DNA from: Streptomyces sp. RKND-216
Lineage (GTDB): Bacteria > Actinomycetota > Actinomycetes > Streptomycetales > Streptomycetaceae
Assembly: GCF_004795255.1 (NCBI RefSeq)
Contig: NZ_SSBQ01000002.1
Span: forward strand, 2,809,501-2,873,500
Direction: 5' to 3'
DNA length: 64,000 bases
Shown: one piece after another, positions 1 through 7,736 of the stretch
Numbering within the stretch: position 1 is the first letter of the stretch
Layout of the letters: the number at the start of each line of letters is the position of its first letter
Position numbers and translations under genes: made by a program
The notes under the pieces: generated by a model
Seen by the model: the letters and a program-made list of their open reading frames with translations, nothing else
Told to the model about the DNA's origin: nothing
Databases searched by the model: none

Positions 1-39
1 CACTCTCCACGTTCCCCAGCGGCCCGCCCGGGCCGGTGG

Positions 40-1080
40 TCAGCCGGCGGTCGCCAGCTCCGCCAGCCGGCTCTCCCGCTCCGCGACGTCCGCGAGCAGC
101 TTCTCGGCGATCTCCTCGAGCAGCCGGTCCGGGTCGTCGGGGGCCATGCGCAGCATCGCACCGATCGCGGACTCCTCCAGCTCCCGGGCCGCCGCGACGA
201 GCTGCTCCTTGCGTGCGGCCAGCCACTCCAGGCGGGCGTACAGCACCTCGCTGCGGCTGAGTTCCGGCTCTGGGCCGCGGGCGGCCGGGCCGATGCGCCA
301 CTCCTCGGCGAGTCCGCGCAGCGTCTGAGCGTCGCCCCGGGCGTACGCCTGGTTGACGCGCACCATGAACTCCTCGCGCCGCCTGCGCTCGACGTCGTCG
401 GCGGCGAGGTCGGGATGTGCCTCGCGGACCAGCTCCCGGTAGGCCCGGCGGGTCTCCTCGTCGGGCCGTACCCGGCTCGGCGGCTGCACCTGCTGCTCGT
501 TGAGCATCGCGGCGGCCTCGGGGGAGAAGCCGTCGGAGTCGATCCAGCCGTGGAACAGCTCCTCGACTCCGGGCATCGGCATCACGATCGCCCGGGCCTC
601 CTCGGCGCGGCGCCGGTCCTCCGGATCCCCGCTGCGGGCGGCGACGGCCTCGGCGATCTGCGCGTCCAGCTCGTCGAGGCGCGCGTACATGGGCCCGAGC
701 CGCTGGTGGTGGAGCCGCGAGAAGTTCTCCACCTCGACGCGGAAGGTCTCCACCGCGATCTCGAACTCGATCAGCGCGTCCTCGGCGACCCGTACGGCCC
801 GCTCCAGCCGCTCGGTGCCCGGACCCGGGCCCGGGTCCGCCCCGGAACCGTCCCGGCCCGCACCGGCCGCCCCGCCCGGTGCCGGGTCGGCTGCCGCGTC
901 TGCGGCCGGTCCGGATGCTGCGTCCGGTGACGGGTCCGCTCCCACGTGCTGGTCAGCGGGCTGCCCGGCTTCCTGTTCGGCTTCCTGGCGCACTCGATAC
1001 TTCCTCGCGATGGTGTCCGGGCCGGGGCCCGGCGGTCCCGCCGACCGGGCCGGCCGGGGGCCGTCGGACGGCGGCGTCAC
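40..1080 (-). CDS. J-domain-containing protein
   Basis: A 346-residue protein with a J domain near the middle: the diagnostic HPD tripeptide is at about residue 222, followed by a basic ERRRREEF stretch and a helix ending in RGLAEEW. J domains stimulate the ATPase of Hsp70 (DnaK). The client and partner cannot be read from the sequence. The N-terminal ~60 residues are Ala/Pro/Gly/Asp-rich and probably disordered. Residues ~60-130 and the last ~70 residues are strongly helical and charged, suggesting coiled coils. No signal peptide or membrane segment is seen. I chose the GTG at 1080 because it follows the stop of the DUF2252 gene (1106), and upstream codons overlap that gene. It probably forms a minus-strand pair with DUF2252, 25 bases apart. 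The family call is firm and the role is unknown. Confidence 0.8.
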   Translation of the reverse strand: MTPPSDGPRPARSAGPPGPGPDTIARKYRVRQEAEQEAGQPADQHVGADPSPDAASGPAADAAADPAPGGAAGAGRDGSGADPGPGPGTERLERAVRVAEDALIEFEIAVETFRVEVENFSRLHHQRLGPMYARLDELDAQIAEAVAARSGDPEDRRRAEEARAIVMPMPGVEELFHGWIDSDGFSPEAAAMLNEQQVQPPSRVRPDEETRRAYRELVREAHPDLAADDVERRRREEFMVRVNQAYARGDAQTLRGLAEEWRIGPAARGPEPELSRSEVLYARLEWLAARKEQLVAAARELEESAIGAMLRMAPDDPDRLLEEIAEKLLADVAERESRLAELATAG

Positions 1081-1105
1081 CCGGCCAGCGTAGTGAAGGC
1101 TGCGG

Positions 1106-2497
1106 TCACCCTCCCAGTTCCGCGGCGAGTCGCCCGGACCGCACCGCCGCAACCAGTGCGGCGTGGTCGGCCTCCGTGCGGTCCGCGTAGGCGGTGGCGA
1201 ACGCGCCCACCGCCTCGTCCAGCTCCTCGTTCTTGCCGCAGTAGCCCGTGACGGCACGCGGGTCGGCGCTGTGCGCGTGTGCGCGGGCGAGGAGCGCGCC
1301 GGTCATCCGGCCGTAGTCGTCGAGCTGGTCGGCGGCCAGCCCCGCCGGGTCGACGCTCCCCTTGCGGTTCCGGAACTGCCGGACCTGGAAGGGCCGGCCC
1401 TCGACGCTGGTCCAGCCGAGCAGGATGTCGCTGACCACCTGCATGCGTTTCTGCCCGCGCACCACCCGCTGCCCTTCGTGTCCGGAGTCCCCGGGCTCCG
1501 GGAAGCCGGCGGCGGGCAGGTGCGGGCCGAGCACCGAGGGCCGTGCCTCCTTCACCTGGAGCACCAGCGGCTCGTTCCGGTGGTCCAGGAGCAGCACCAC
1601 GTAGCTGCGGGTGCCGACGCTTCCCGTGCCGACCACGCGGAAGGCGACGTCGTGGACGGCGTACCGGGCGAGCAGCGGATGCCGGTCCTCGGGCAGCGTC
1701 TGCAGGTACGGTCCGAGCGAGGCGGCGACCCGGGCCGCCTCGGTTTCCCCGACGCGGCGCAGCACCGGCGGCGCGTCGACGAAGCGGCGTCCGCCGTCGT
1801 CGTCCGGCTCGGTGGACTTGGCGGCGAAGCGGGCGCTGGTGTTGCGCCGGGCCTTCTCGGACACCGTGCGCAGCGTGCCGACGAGGTCCTTGGCTCCGGC
1901 GTGGGAGACGAGCTCCTCGTCGGCGATGGCGTTCCACGCGTCGGCGGCAGGCATCCGGGCCAGCAGCCGCATGGTGCGCCGGTAGGCTCCCGCGGCGTCG
2001 CGGGCGGCCTCCCGGCAGTCGTCCTCACTCGCGCCGGCCTCCCGCCCGGCCAGCACCAGCGACGCGGCGAGCCGCTTGAGGTCCCACTCCCAGGGGCCGA
2101 AGGCGGTCTCGTCGAAGTCGTTGAGGTCCATGACCAGCCCGCCGCGCGCGTCGCCGTACAGGCCGAAGTTGGCCGCGTGCGCGTCGCCGCACAGCTGGGC
2201 GCCGATGCCGGTGGCCGGCGTGCCGTGCGCGAGGTCGTAGGCCATCAGGCCCGCCGAGCCCCGCAGGAAGGCGAACGGCGAAGCCGCCATCCTCCCGACA
2301 CGGAGGGGCACCAGGCCGGGCAGGCGACCACGGCCGGACTCCTCGACGGCGGTCACGGCGTCCGGGCGGCCCGGCGGGGTGTCGAGGACGGCGTGCGCGC
2401 CGCGCGGCACCTGCTCGCGGAGCGCCTTCCCGTCCTGCTTGGGCGACCCCGCCCTCGGGCGCCGCGCGAAGCCCTCGACCTGCGGTATCCGTGCCAT
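1106..2497 (-). CDS. DUF2252 family protein
   Basis: A 463-residue protein of the DUF2252 family, widespread in actinobacteria and of unknown function. It has the family hallmarks: an early QVPRG-like segment, a FLRGSA motif, CGDAHAANFG at about residue 100 and MDLNDFDET shortly after. The CGDxHxxNFG and DFDE pattern resembles the catalytic and metal-binding loops of aminoglycoside-phosphotransferase-like kinases, so a small-molecule kinase fold is plausible (inference). It is cytosolic with no membrane segments. The ATG at 2497 follows a purine-rich GGGGGAACGGG stretch and gives MARIPQVEGF. A start 13 codons further upstream is possible but lacks a better ribosome site. The J-domain gene follows closely. 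The region 2498-2656 up to the HxlR gene holds no gene. Confidence 0.85.
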   Translation of the reverse strand: MARIPQVEGFARRPRAGSPKQDGKALREQVPRGAHAVLDTPPGRPDAVTAVEESGRGRLPGLVPLRVGRMAASPFAFLRGSAGLMAYDLAHGTPATGIGAQLCGDAHAANFGLYGDARGGLVMDLNDFDETAFGPWEWDLKRLAASLVLAGREAGASEDDCREAARDAAGAYRRTMRLLARMPAADAWNAIADEELVSHAGAKDLVGTLRTVSEKARRNTSARFAAKSTEPDDDGGRRFVDAPPVLRRVGETEAARVAASLGPYLQTLPEDRHPLLARYAVHDVAFRVVGTGSVGTRSYVVLLLDHRNEPLVLQVKEARPSVLGPHLPAAGFPEPGDSGHEGQRVVRGQKRMQVVSDILLGWTSVEGRPFQVRQFRNRKGSVDPAGLAADQLDDYGRMTGALLARAHAHSADPRAVTGYCGKNEELDEAVGAFATAYADRTEADHAALVAAVRSGRLAAELGG

Positions 2498-2656
2498 GTC
2501 CCGTTCCCCCGTACGTGCCGCCCGGTTCCGTTCCACCGCCGCCGTCCAGGCGGTGACCCGACCGTACCCGCGCGCGACCGCCGCGCACGAGGGCTGTGGA
2601 TGAGGGGTGTGGACAAGCGGTGTGGATGCTGCCGACTTCCGCGGCCACCGGAAGCG

Positions 2657-3073
2657 TCAGGGGCGGAACTCGCGCGGGCAGCTCGCCGCCGATTCCGGCA
2701 GGTGCACGTCGGCCCAGCGCGTGAGTTCGACCATCGCGGGACGCAGTGCCAGGCCGGCCTCGGTGAGCCGGTAGCCGACGCGCAGCGGCGGGCCGGCGTC
2801 CACCTCGCGGACGACCAGGTCGAGGCCGGCGAGCTCGCTGAGCCGGTCGGAGAGCATGCGTTCGCTGATGCCGGGGACCGCCCGGCGGAGTTCGGCGAAG
2901 TGGCCGGGGCCGTTCATCAGGGCGGCGAGGATCAGCCCGGTCCAGCGCTTGCCCAGCATGGCGAAGACCCGGGTGATGCCCGCCTCGGGCGCGGTGCAGA
3001 TGTCGCCCTGGCCGGCGGCCGGCCCCGCGGCCCGCTCCCCGCGTCCGGTCGTCTCGTCCCGCAGCTCCGTCAT
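2657..3073 (-). CDS. HxlR-family winged-helix regulator
   Basis: A 138-residue transcriptional regulator with the HxlR fold: ICTAPEAGI early, GKRWTGLILAALMNGP as the first helices, then ELRRAVPGISERMLSDRL as the recognition-helix region and a wing ending in VGYRLTEAG. The cysteine at about residue 25 (DICTAP) sits where redox- or quinone-sensing HxlR proteins such as YodB carry their sensor Cys. It is divergent from an FMN azoreductase gene 111 bases away, the standard arrangement in which such regulators repress a quinone/azo-compound reductase (known for YodB/AzoR1 in Bacillus, inferred here). Start ATG 3073 gives MTELRD; the more upstream start would lie inside the shared promoter. Autoregulation through the shared intergenic region is likely. 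Confidence 0.85.
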   Translation of the reverse strand: MTELRDETTGRGERAAGPAAGQGDICTAPEAGITRVFAMLGKRWTGLILAALMNGPGHFAELRRAVPGISERMLSDRLSELAGLDLVVREVDAGPPLRVGYRLTEAGLALRPAMVELTRWADVHLPESAASCPREFRP

Positions 3074-3125
3074 GACCCCAGAGTACTGCGCCCACGCAAG
3101 GAGGTGCAAAAAAGTAAGTACCTGT

Positions 3126-3137
3126 GTTATTAATAGC
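3126..3137. promoter_or_regulatory. Candidate HxlR operator between regulator and azoR
   Basis: GTTATTAATAGC contains a perfect TATTAATA palindrome (3128-3135) with matching outer G and C. It is a rare AT-rich island in the 111-base divergent intergenic region, close to a GTAAGTACC stretch (3115-3122) that looks like part of a TACT/AGTA-type HxlR half-site. Position and symmetry make it the best operator candidate. Binding is inferred. Confidence 0.4.
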
Positions 3138-3184
3138 TACGCACGGAAGAGAATCTACTGACGAGAGTGAACGGAGCCACACCG

Positions 3185-3835
3185 ATGGCCACCCTGCTGC
3201 ACATCGACTCCTCCCTGAACGGCGACCGCTCGCACTCCCGCGCCGTCACAGCGGCCTTCACCGCCGCGTGGCGGGAGGAGCACCCGGACGGCACGGTGAT
3301 CTACCGCGATCTCGCGGCCGACCCCGTCCCGCACATCGACGCCACCGCCTACTACGCCGGCTACGTCGCCCCCGGCGACCGCAGCCCGGAGCAGCAGGAG
3401 GCCTCCGTTCTGCGCGAGCAGCTGATCGAGGAGGCCGAGTCCGCCGACGTGATCGTGCTCGGCGCCCCGCTGTACAACTGGTCGATCGCCTCCGGCCTGA
3501 AGGCGTGGCTGGACCACGTCATCGCCGTCGGCCGCACCACCATGACCGAGAGCCCCACGCTGGCCGGCAAGCACGTGATCGTCATCACCTCCCGCGGGGG
3601 CTCCTACCGTCACGGCACCCCCGAGGAGGGCAACGACCACCTCGAGCCGTACCTCCAGATGGTGCTCGCGGACAAGCTGGGGATGAAGCCAGAGTTCATC
3701 CTGCCCGAGCTCACCCTGGCGCCAGTCACCCCGGCGATGGCCTCGCTGGTCCCACAGTTCGAGGAGTCCCGGGAGGACGCCCTCGCCGCCGCCCGCGCCC
3801 AGGGCCGCGAACTCGCCGCCCGCCTGGGCGCCTGA
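3185..3835 (+). CDS. azoR: FMN-dependent NADH azoreductase
   Basis: A 216-residue flavodoxin-like reductase of the AzoR family. These cytosolic FMN enzymes use NAD(P)H for two-electron reduction of quinones and azo compounds, avoiding semiquinone radicals. The N-terminus LLHIDSSLNGDRSHSR is the FMN phosphate loop. PLYNWSIASGLKAWLDHV (about residues 98-115) is the isoalloxazine-contacting loop. TSRGGSY (about 138-144) is the third cofactor loop. Length matches the family. ATG 3185 is preceded by ACGGAG at a normal distance. It is divergent from an HxlR regulator, so induction by electrophiles or quinones is the likely regulation (inference). It converges with the SulP gene through a strong hairpin. 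Confidence 0.93.
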   Translation: MATLLHIDSSLNGDRSHSRAVTAAFTAAWREEHPDGTVIYRDLAADPVPHIDATAYYAGYVAPGDRSPEQQEASVLREQLIEEAESADVIVLGAPLYNWSIASGLKAWLDHVIAVGRTTMTESPTLAGKHVIVITSRGGSYRHGTPEEGNDHLEPYLQMVLADKLGMKPEFILPELTLAPVTPAMASLVPQFEESREDALAAARAQGRELAARLGA

Positions 3836-3860
3836 CCGCCCCGGCGCACACAGAAGAACC

Positions 3861-3881
3861 CCGCAGGTCGACGACCTGCGG
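3861..3881. terminator. Small hairpin after azoR
   Basis: Nine-base arms CCGCAGGTC and GACCTGCGG separated by GAC form a perfect short hairpin 25 bases after the azoR stop. It precedes a much stronger hairpin at 3905-3943 and may be a first-stage terminator or RNA 3'-end stabiliser. Confidence 0.4.
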
Positions 3882-3904
3882 CGACAGCAGCTGACACTAT
3901 GCAG

Positions 3905-3943
3905 GAGGGGTCCCTTCCGCACCGCAGGCGGAAGGGACCCCTC
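3905..3943. terminator. Bidirectional terminator between azoR and sulP
   Basis: A perfect 16-bp stem (GAGGGGTCCCTTCCGC with its complement) and 7-base loop lies between two convergent genes. There is no U-tract, which is usual for high-GC actinobacterial terminators. Its placement 70 bases after azoR and 110 bases after the SulP stop supports two-way use. Confidence 0.75.
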
Positions 3944-4052
3944 GTACATTTGATCCGGGCCGTGGCAGTCAGGGCAGTTGCGCCAGCCCCGATCACGCGT
4001 GACGGGGCCGCTCTCCCCGGCGTCCGTGGTGCGCCGTGAGAGCGGCCGGTCT

Positions 4053-5552
4053 TCAGTGGCCGACGAGTTCGCCCGCGAGGCGGTCGTGCATACGGGCGCT
4101 GGGGTCGTTCAGCCCGGTGATGGTGACCTTCTTGCCGCGGGAGGCGTACTTGGTCTCGATCGCGTCCAGTGCGGCAACGGAGGAGGCGTCCCAGATGTGT
4201 GCCTCGGAGAGATCGATGACCACGTCGTCGGGGTCGCCGGCGTAGTCGAACTGGTAGACGAGGTCGTTGGAGGAGGCGAAGAAGAGCTCGCCGGTGACCG
4301 CGTAGATGACCTGGGTGCCGTCGGGGTCGGTGACACTGGAGACGTTGACCAGGTGCGCCACCCGGCGGGCGAAGGCGACCATGGCGGTGACGACGCCGAC
4401 GATCACGCCGATCGCCAGGTTGTGGGTGGCGACGACCACCACGACCGTCACGGCCATCACGATCGTCTCGGCCGGCGGCATCCTGCGCAGCGTCTTCGGC
4501 TGGACGGAGTGCCAGTCGAAGGTGGCGAAGGAGACCAGGATCATCACCGCGACCAGCGCGGCCATCGGGATGTCGGAGACCACCGGTCCGGCGACGACGA
4601 CCAGGACCAGCAGGAAGGCGCCAGCCAGGAAGGTCGACAGGCGGGTGCGGGCGCCGGACGTCTTGACGTTGATCATGGTCTGGCCGATCATCGCGCAACC
4701 ACCCATACCGCCGAAAAGACCGGTCACGATGTTGGCGACGCCCTGGCCGATGGACTCACGGGTCTTACCGGAGTGGGTGTCGGTGATGTCGTCGACGAGC
4801 TTGGCCGTCATCAGCGACTCCATCAGTCCGACCAGCGCGAAAGCGAAGGCGTACGGGGCGATGGTCGTCAGGGTGTCGAGCGTCAGGGGGACGTCGGGGA
4901 TGCCGGGGACCGGGAGGGAGGAGGGCAGTTCGCCCTTGTCGCCGACGGTCGGCACGGCGATCCCGGCCGCGATGGTGATCACGGTGAGGACGACGATGGA
5001 GACCAGGGGGGCGGGGACGACCTTCGTGATCTTCGGGAAGAGGATCATCAGCGCGAGGCCGCCGAGGACCAGGGGGTAGACGGCCCAGGGGACGTTCCGC
5101 AGTTCGGGGATCTGGGCCATGAAGATGAGGATGGCGAGCGCGTTGACGAACCCGACCATGACGCTGCGCGGCACGAACCGCATCAGCTTGGCGACTCCGA
5201 GCGATCCGAGGAGGACCTGGATCAATCCGCCGAGGACGACGGCGGCGATCATGTAGCCGAAGCCATGCTCCCGGTTGAGCGGGGCGATGACCAGGGCGAC
5301 CGCGCCGGTGGCGGCGGAGATCATCGCTTTACGGCCGCCGACGAGGGAGATGACAACGGCCATCGTGAAGGAGGCGAACAGACCGACAGCGGGGTCGACT
5401 CCGGCGATGATGGAGAAGGAGATCGCCTCGGGGATCAGCGCGAGCGCGACCACGAGGCCGCCGAGAACCTCGGTGCGCAGCACCTTGGGCGAGGCGAGGA
5501 AGTCGGGACGGGACAGGCGCAGCCGCGAGGCTGCCGACGTTGCTGCGGACAT
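4053..5552 (-). CDS. SulP-family anion transporter with STAS domain
   Basis: A 499-residue SulP (SLC26-like) membrane transporter. These carry sulfate, bicarbonate or other inorganic anions. The substrate cannot be deduced, although actinobacterial members next to regulators are often called sulfate permeases or bicarbonate importers. The N-terminal ~390 residues hold 10-12 hydrophobic segments with conserved family pieces: ALIPEAISFSIIAGVDP near the start, and GMGGCAMIGQTMINVKTSGARTR in the middle. The last ~100 residues form a cytosolic STAS domain (VIDLSEAHIWDASSVAALD). ATG 5552 gives MSAATSAASRLRLSRPDF, the usual N-terminus. Upstream codons are Arg-rich and non-coding in character. It is divergent from a MerR regulator, with a MerR-type palindrome in the gap (5786-5801) next to a possible -10 element reading toward this gene. 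Confidence 0.92.
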   Translation of the reverse strand: MSAATSAASRLRLSRPDFLASPKVLRTEVLGGLVVALALIPEAISFSIIAGVDPAVGLFASFTMAVVISLVGGRKAMISAATGAVALVIAPLNREHGFGYMIAAVVLGGLIQVLLGSLGVAKLMRFVPRSVMVGFVNALAILIFMAQIPELRNVPWAVYPLVLGGLALMILFPKITKVVPAPLVSIVVLTVITIAAGIAVPTVGDKGELPSSLPVPGIPDVPLTLDTLTTIAPYAFAFALVGLMESLMTAKLVDDITDTHSGKTRESIGQGVANIVTGLFGGMGGCAMIGQTMINVKTSGARTRLSTFLAGAFLLVLVVVAGPVVSDIPMAALVAVMILVSFATFDWHSVQPKTLRRMPPAETIVMAVTVVVVVATHNLAIGVIVGVVTAMVAFARRVAHLVNVSSVTDPDGTQVIYAVTGELFFASSNDLVYQFDYAGDPDDVVIDLSEAHIWDASSVAALDAIETKYASRGKKVTITGLNDPSARMHDRLAGELVGH

Positions 5553-5785
5553 GCATCCGTTTCTGTTCGGGCACGCGGATACCGCCGCGCGCGCATCATG
5601 CGGGCTCCGTCGGGAGCGGGTCTCCTGCCGCGCGCACCGGCGGGTTGTGGCTCGGTGCGGGCCAGGGAGGTCGGCGGCCGGGACGGGCCGCCGATCGGGC
5701 ATCATTGCCCGGAAGCGTGTGGGAGCCGCCCCGGGCCTGGCGGGCCGGGCGGCCGGAACGGTGTACCCGCTCCAGACAGAACACT

Positions 5786-5801
5786 ACCCTGACGTCAGGG
5801 A
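5786..5801 (-). promoter_or_regulatory. MerR-type operator/promoter in front of sulP
   Basis: ACCCTGACGTCAGGGA contains a perfect 14-base palindrome (5787-5800). Read toward sulP it is followed directly by TAGTGT, a plausible -10 hexamer, as in promoters activated by MerR proteins that twist an over-long spacer. The same AGGGTAGTGTT junction recurs before the second MerR gene at 11786-11806. Confidence 0.6.
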
Positions 5802-5824
5802 TGGTTGCGACCAGTGAGCTGTGA

Positions 5825-5857
5825 ATCACAGGCGATCAAGGCGTATCCGCCTGTGAT
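5825..5857. repeat. Perfect inverted repeat upstream of merR
   Basis: Arms ATCACAGGCG (5825-5834) and CGCCTGTGAT (5848-5857) are perfectly complementary with a 13-base spacer. The repeat lies about 70 bases before the MerR start, in its probable promoter or leader. It could be a second operator or an RNA hairpin. Confidence 0.5.
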
Positions 5858-5927
5858 CGTTCTCACCGCGTCGCCCTGGCGTTGAACATCTGAAACGTGT
5901 TGGACACACGAAGGGAAACAGACGGCG

Positions 5928-6332
5928 ATGACCGAGCGGCAGATGCAGATCGGTGAAGTGGCTGAGCGAACCGGTCTGTCGCTGCGCACGATCCGGCACT
6001 ACGAGGAAGTGGATCTGGTCATCCCCTCCGCCCGCAGCAAGGGCGGCTTCCGGCTCTACACCGGCGCCGACATCGAACGCCTGATGGTCGTACGCCGCAT
6101 GAAGCCGCTCGGCTTCACGCTGGAGGAGATGCGGGATCTCCTGGAGATCACCGATCGGCTCTCCTCCCGAGGGGCCGACCCGAACGCCGCCGAGGAGTCA
6201 GCGCGCCTGCGCGAGCGCCTGGACGCCTACCGGAAGGTCGCCGACGCCCGCTGCGAGACGCTGCGCGCGCAGTTGATGGCTGCCGAGGACTTCGCGGCGA
6301 CCCTGCGCCGCCGGCTGGAGGAAACCGCCTGA
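5928..6332 (+). CDS. MerR-family regulator next to SulP transporter
   Basis: A 134-residue MerR-family regulator. The N-terminal winged helix starts MQIGEVAERTGLS and continues LRTIRHYEEVDL, with GGFRLYT in the wing. A long dimerisation helix follows (residues ~75-130). There are no conserved cysteines for metal or redox sensing and no extended ligand domain, so the signal is unknown. ATG 5928 follows AAGGGA at good spacing. It is divergent from the SulP transporter with a MerR-type operator between them, so it most likely controls that transporter (inference from layout). It is clearly paralogous to the MerR protein encoded at 11321-11767: both share IGEV-ERTGLSLRTIRHYEEV and a similar C-terminal ADARCE/TDARCE-AAEDFA pattern. 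Confidence 0.9.
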   Translation: MTERQMQIGEVAERTGLSLRTIRHYEEVDLVIPSARSKGGFRLYTGADIERLMVVRRMKPLGFTLEEMRDLLEITDRLSSRGADPNAAEESARLRERLDAYRKVADARCETLRAQLMAAEDFAATLRRRLEETA

Positions 6333-6614
6333 ACCTCCACAGCGGCGCGCCGGCCGCGGCCGGAAGTCTTTGGTCACGAGAGGTTCGCCGGGGCCCGTCA
6401 GCTCTCGCGGTCGAGTCGGAGCGGCGGCTGATCAAGGAGCCTCGAACGGTGATCGTGGGCCACGTGCAGCGCGGGGCGCTCCCACCGTCTCTGACCGCGT
6501 TCCTGCTACGTGCTTCGGCCGGCGGCGCTCAAGAAGGGCCCGCACGAGCGATATGCGGAAACCTGCACCGTCCTTTGAGACGGTCGGAGAACACCACACC
6601 AGAGAGGGCGGTAG

Positions 6615-7328
6615 ATGAGCCTGCGTTTCGAGGAGATCGACTGGCGGCCGACGCCCATGGGTGACATCAGCCTGCGGCGGCGCCGGGAACCGGTCTCCGG
6701 TGTCGACGTGCACGAGGTGAAGCTCGGTGACGAGTTCCTGATGTCCAGCCTCTTCACCGCGGGCGAAGTGGCCCTGGCTGACATCGCTCTGGCGAAGTCC
6801 ACGGACCCCGTGCTCGACGTCGCGGTCGGCGGCCTCGGCCTCGGCTACACGGCTGCGGCAGCGCTGGAGGATGAGCGGGTGCGGTCCGTGGTCGTGATCG
6901 ACACGCTGGCAGAGGTCATCGAGTGGCACCAACAGGGCCTGGTGCCCATGGGCGAACGCCTGGCGTCGGATGCTCGGCTCCGCTTCGTGCACGGGGATTT
7001 CTTCGCCTCAGTCGGATCCGCAGACGGCCTGGACCCGGACGAACCGGGGCGCCGTTTCGACGTCATCCTGCTCGACATCGACCACTCTCCTCGCCACGTC
7101 CTGCACGACCGGCACGCCACCTTCTACGAAGCCGTCGGGCTGCACGCGCTCGCCCGGAACCTGAAGTCCCGGGGCACCTTCGCACTGTGGTCCAACGACC
7201 CGCCGGACGAGGAGTTCACCGCCGTACTCGCCGACGTCTTCGCCACCGCAGAAGCACACGTCGTCGACTTCGAGAACCCGCTGCAGGGCGGCAAGGCCTC
7301 CAACACCGTGTACGTCGCCGTGAAGTGA
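6615..7328 (+). CDS. Spermidine synthase-like (SAM-dependent) protein
   Basis: A 237-residue class I Rossmann protein of the spermidine-synthase/methyltransferase superfamily. Motif I appears as VAVGGLGLGYTAAAAL (about residues 68-83), followed by an acidic residue in VVVIDTLAEVIEW that would hold the cofactor ribose. HGDFF and VILLDIDHSP correspond to motifs II and IV. WSNDPPDEEF sits where polyamine synthases carry their late loop. The true reaction, aminopropyl or methyl transfer, cannot be decided. No other polyamine gene is nearby, so it is an orphan. The start ATG 6615 is preceded by AGAGAGGG. A short ACCGTC/GACGGT hairpin lies 30 bases upstream. The 282-base gap before it holds no gene. 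Confidence 0.75.
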   Translation: MSLRFEEIDWRPTPMGDISLRRRREPVSGVDVHEVKLGDEFLMSSLFTAGEVALADIALAKSTDPVLDVAVGGLGLGYTAAAALEDERVRSVVVIDTLAEVIEWHQQGLVPMGERLASDARLRFVHGDFFASVGSADGLDPDEPGRRFDVILLDIDHSPRHVLHDRHATFYEAVGLHALARNLKSRGTFALWSNDPPDEEFTAVLADVFATAEAHVVDFENPLQGGKASNTVYVAVK

Positions 7329-7497
7329 GCAGGGTCAGCAGGTCGGGTGGGCTCCATTGGGGGATGTCGAAGATGCCGTCCTCAACGACGCGGAATTCGT
7401 CGTCCGGTACGAAGCCCGAGGAGTGTGTCAGGGCCGCATAGGTGGTGTCGTAGGTATGGGTGGTGTCCTCGACGACCATGCAGCGTGCGCGGACCAC
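7321..7497 (-). pseudogene. Remnant resembling a SAM methyltransferase (CmcI-like) segment
   Basis: A 59-codon stretch with normal protein-like composition (CMVVEDTTHTYDTTYAAL, then FVPDDEFRVVEDGIFDIPQW) is bounded upstream by a stop at 7510-7512. Downstream it loses protein character as it enters the end of the spermidine-synthase-like gene. The repeated VVED and HTYDTT pattern resembles class I methyltransferases of the cephalosporin-hydroxylase/CmcI type; I hold that assignment only loosely. It has neither a cofactor motif nor a full-length frame, so I read it as a gene relic rather than a gene. Confidence 0.4.
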
Positions 7498-7656
7498 GAC
7501 CTGCCCAGTTCACCTGCGGACCGGGGGGAGCCCGGCGCCGGATGAGCGGCTTCCGTGCCGCAGCCCTTGGTGCATTCCCGAGCGGCCACGGCGTGGAGCC
7601 GGTGACTGCCCGGGAATGTCTTCGGAAGCAGGCCGGGCAGCGCCCGGCGAGCACCC

Positions 7657-7679
7657 ACACTCTAACGCAACGAGAGTGT
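7657..7679 (-). promoter_or_regulatory. Palindrome with promoter-like elements in relic zone
   Basis: ACACTCT and AGAGTGT flank AACGCAACG as a perfect 7-bp inverted repeat. On the minus strand, TTGACC (-35-like), 19 bases, then TAGAGT (-10-like) can be read through it. A 19-base spacer with a palindrome is typical of MerR promoters, while the symmetry also fits a TetR-type operator. No intact gene follows it now. Confidence 0.35.
7659..7672. repeat. ACTCTAACGCARCG motif, copy 1
   Basis: ACTCTAACGCAACG here matches 13 of 14 bases with the copy at 8591-8604. Both copies lie in the gene-poor 7329-8822 zone in the same orientation, and on the minus strand each ends next to a GTG or ATG. It may be a duplicated promoter or operator element left by decayed genes. 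Confidence 0.4.
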
Positions 7680-7736
7680 TACCGGTCAAGGGTCCCCTTG
7701 CCGGCGGAAGCGGGTCGGCGCGCGCCTCCTCCGGGC

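Noticed and set aside
1163..3133. Long plus-strand open frame opposite DUF2252 and HxlR genes.
   Set aside because: Runs across two genuine minus-strand genes and their gap; no domain.
3978..5792. Long plus-strand open frame opposite the SulP gene.
   Set aside because: Composition (Asp/Gly/His repeats) mirrors the membrane-protein codons on the other strand; no domain or ribosome site.
6333..6614. Gap between merR and the spermidine-synthase-like gene examined for a small gene.
   Set aside because: Only a self-complementary CGGCCGCGGCCG stretch (about 6351-6362) and a 6-bp leader hairpin (6567-6584); candidate frames lack starts with ribosome sites.
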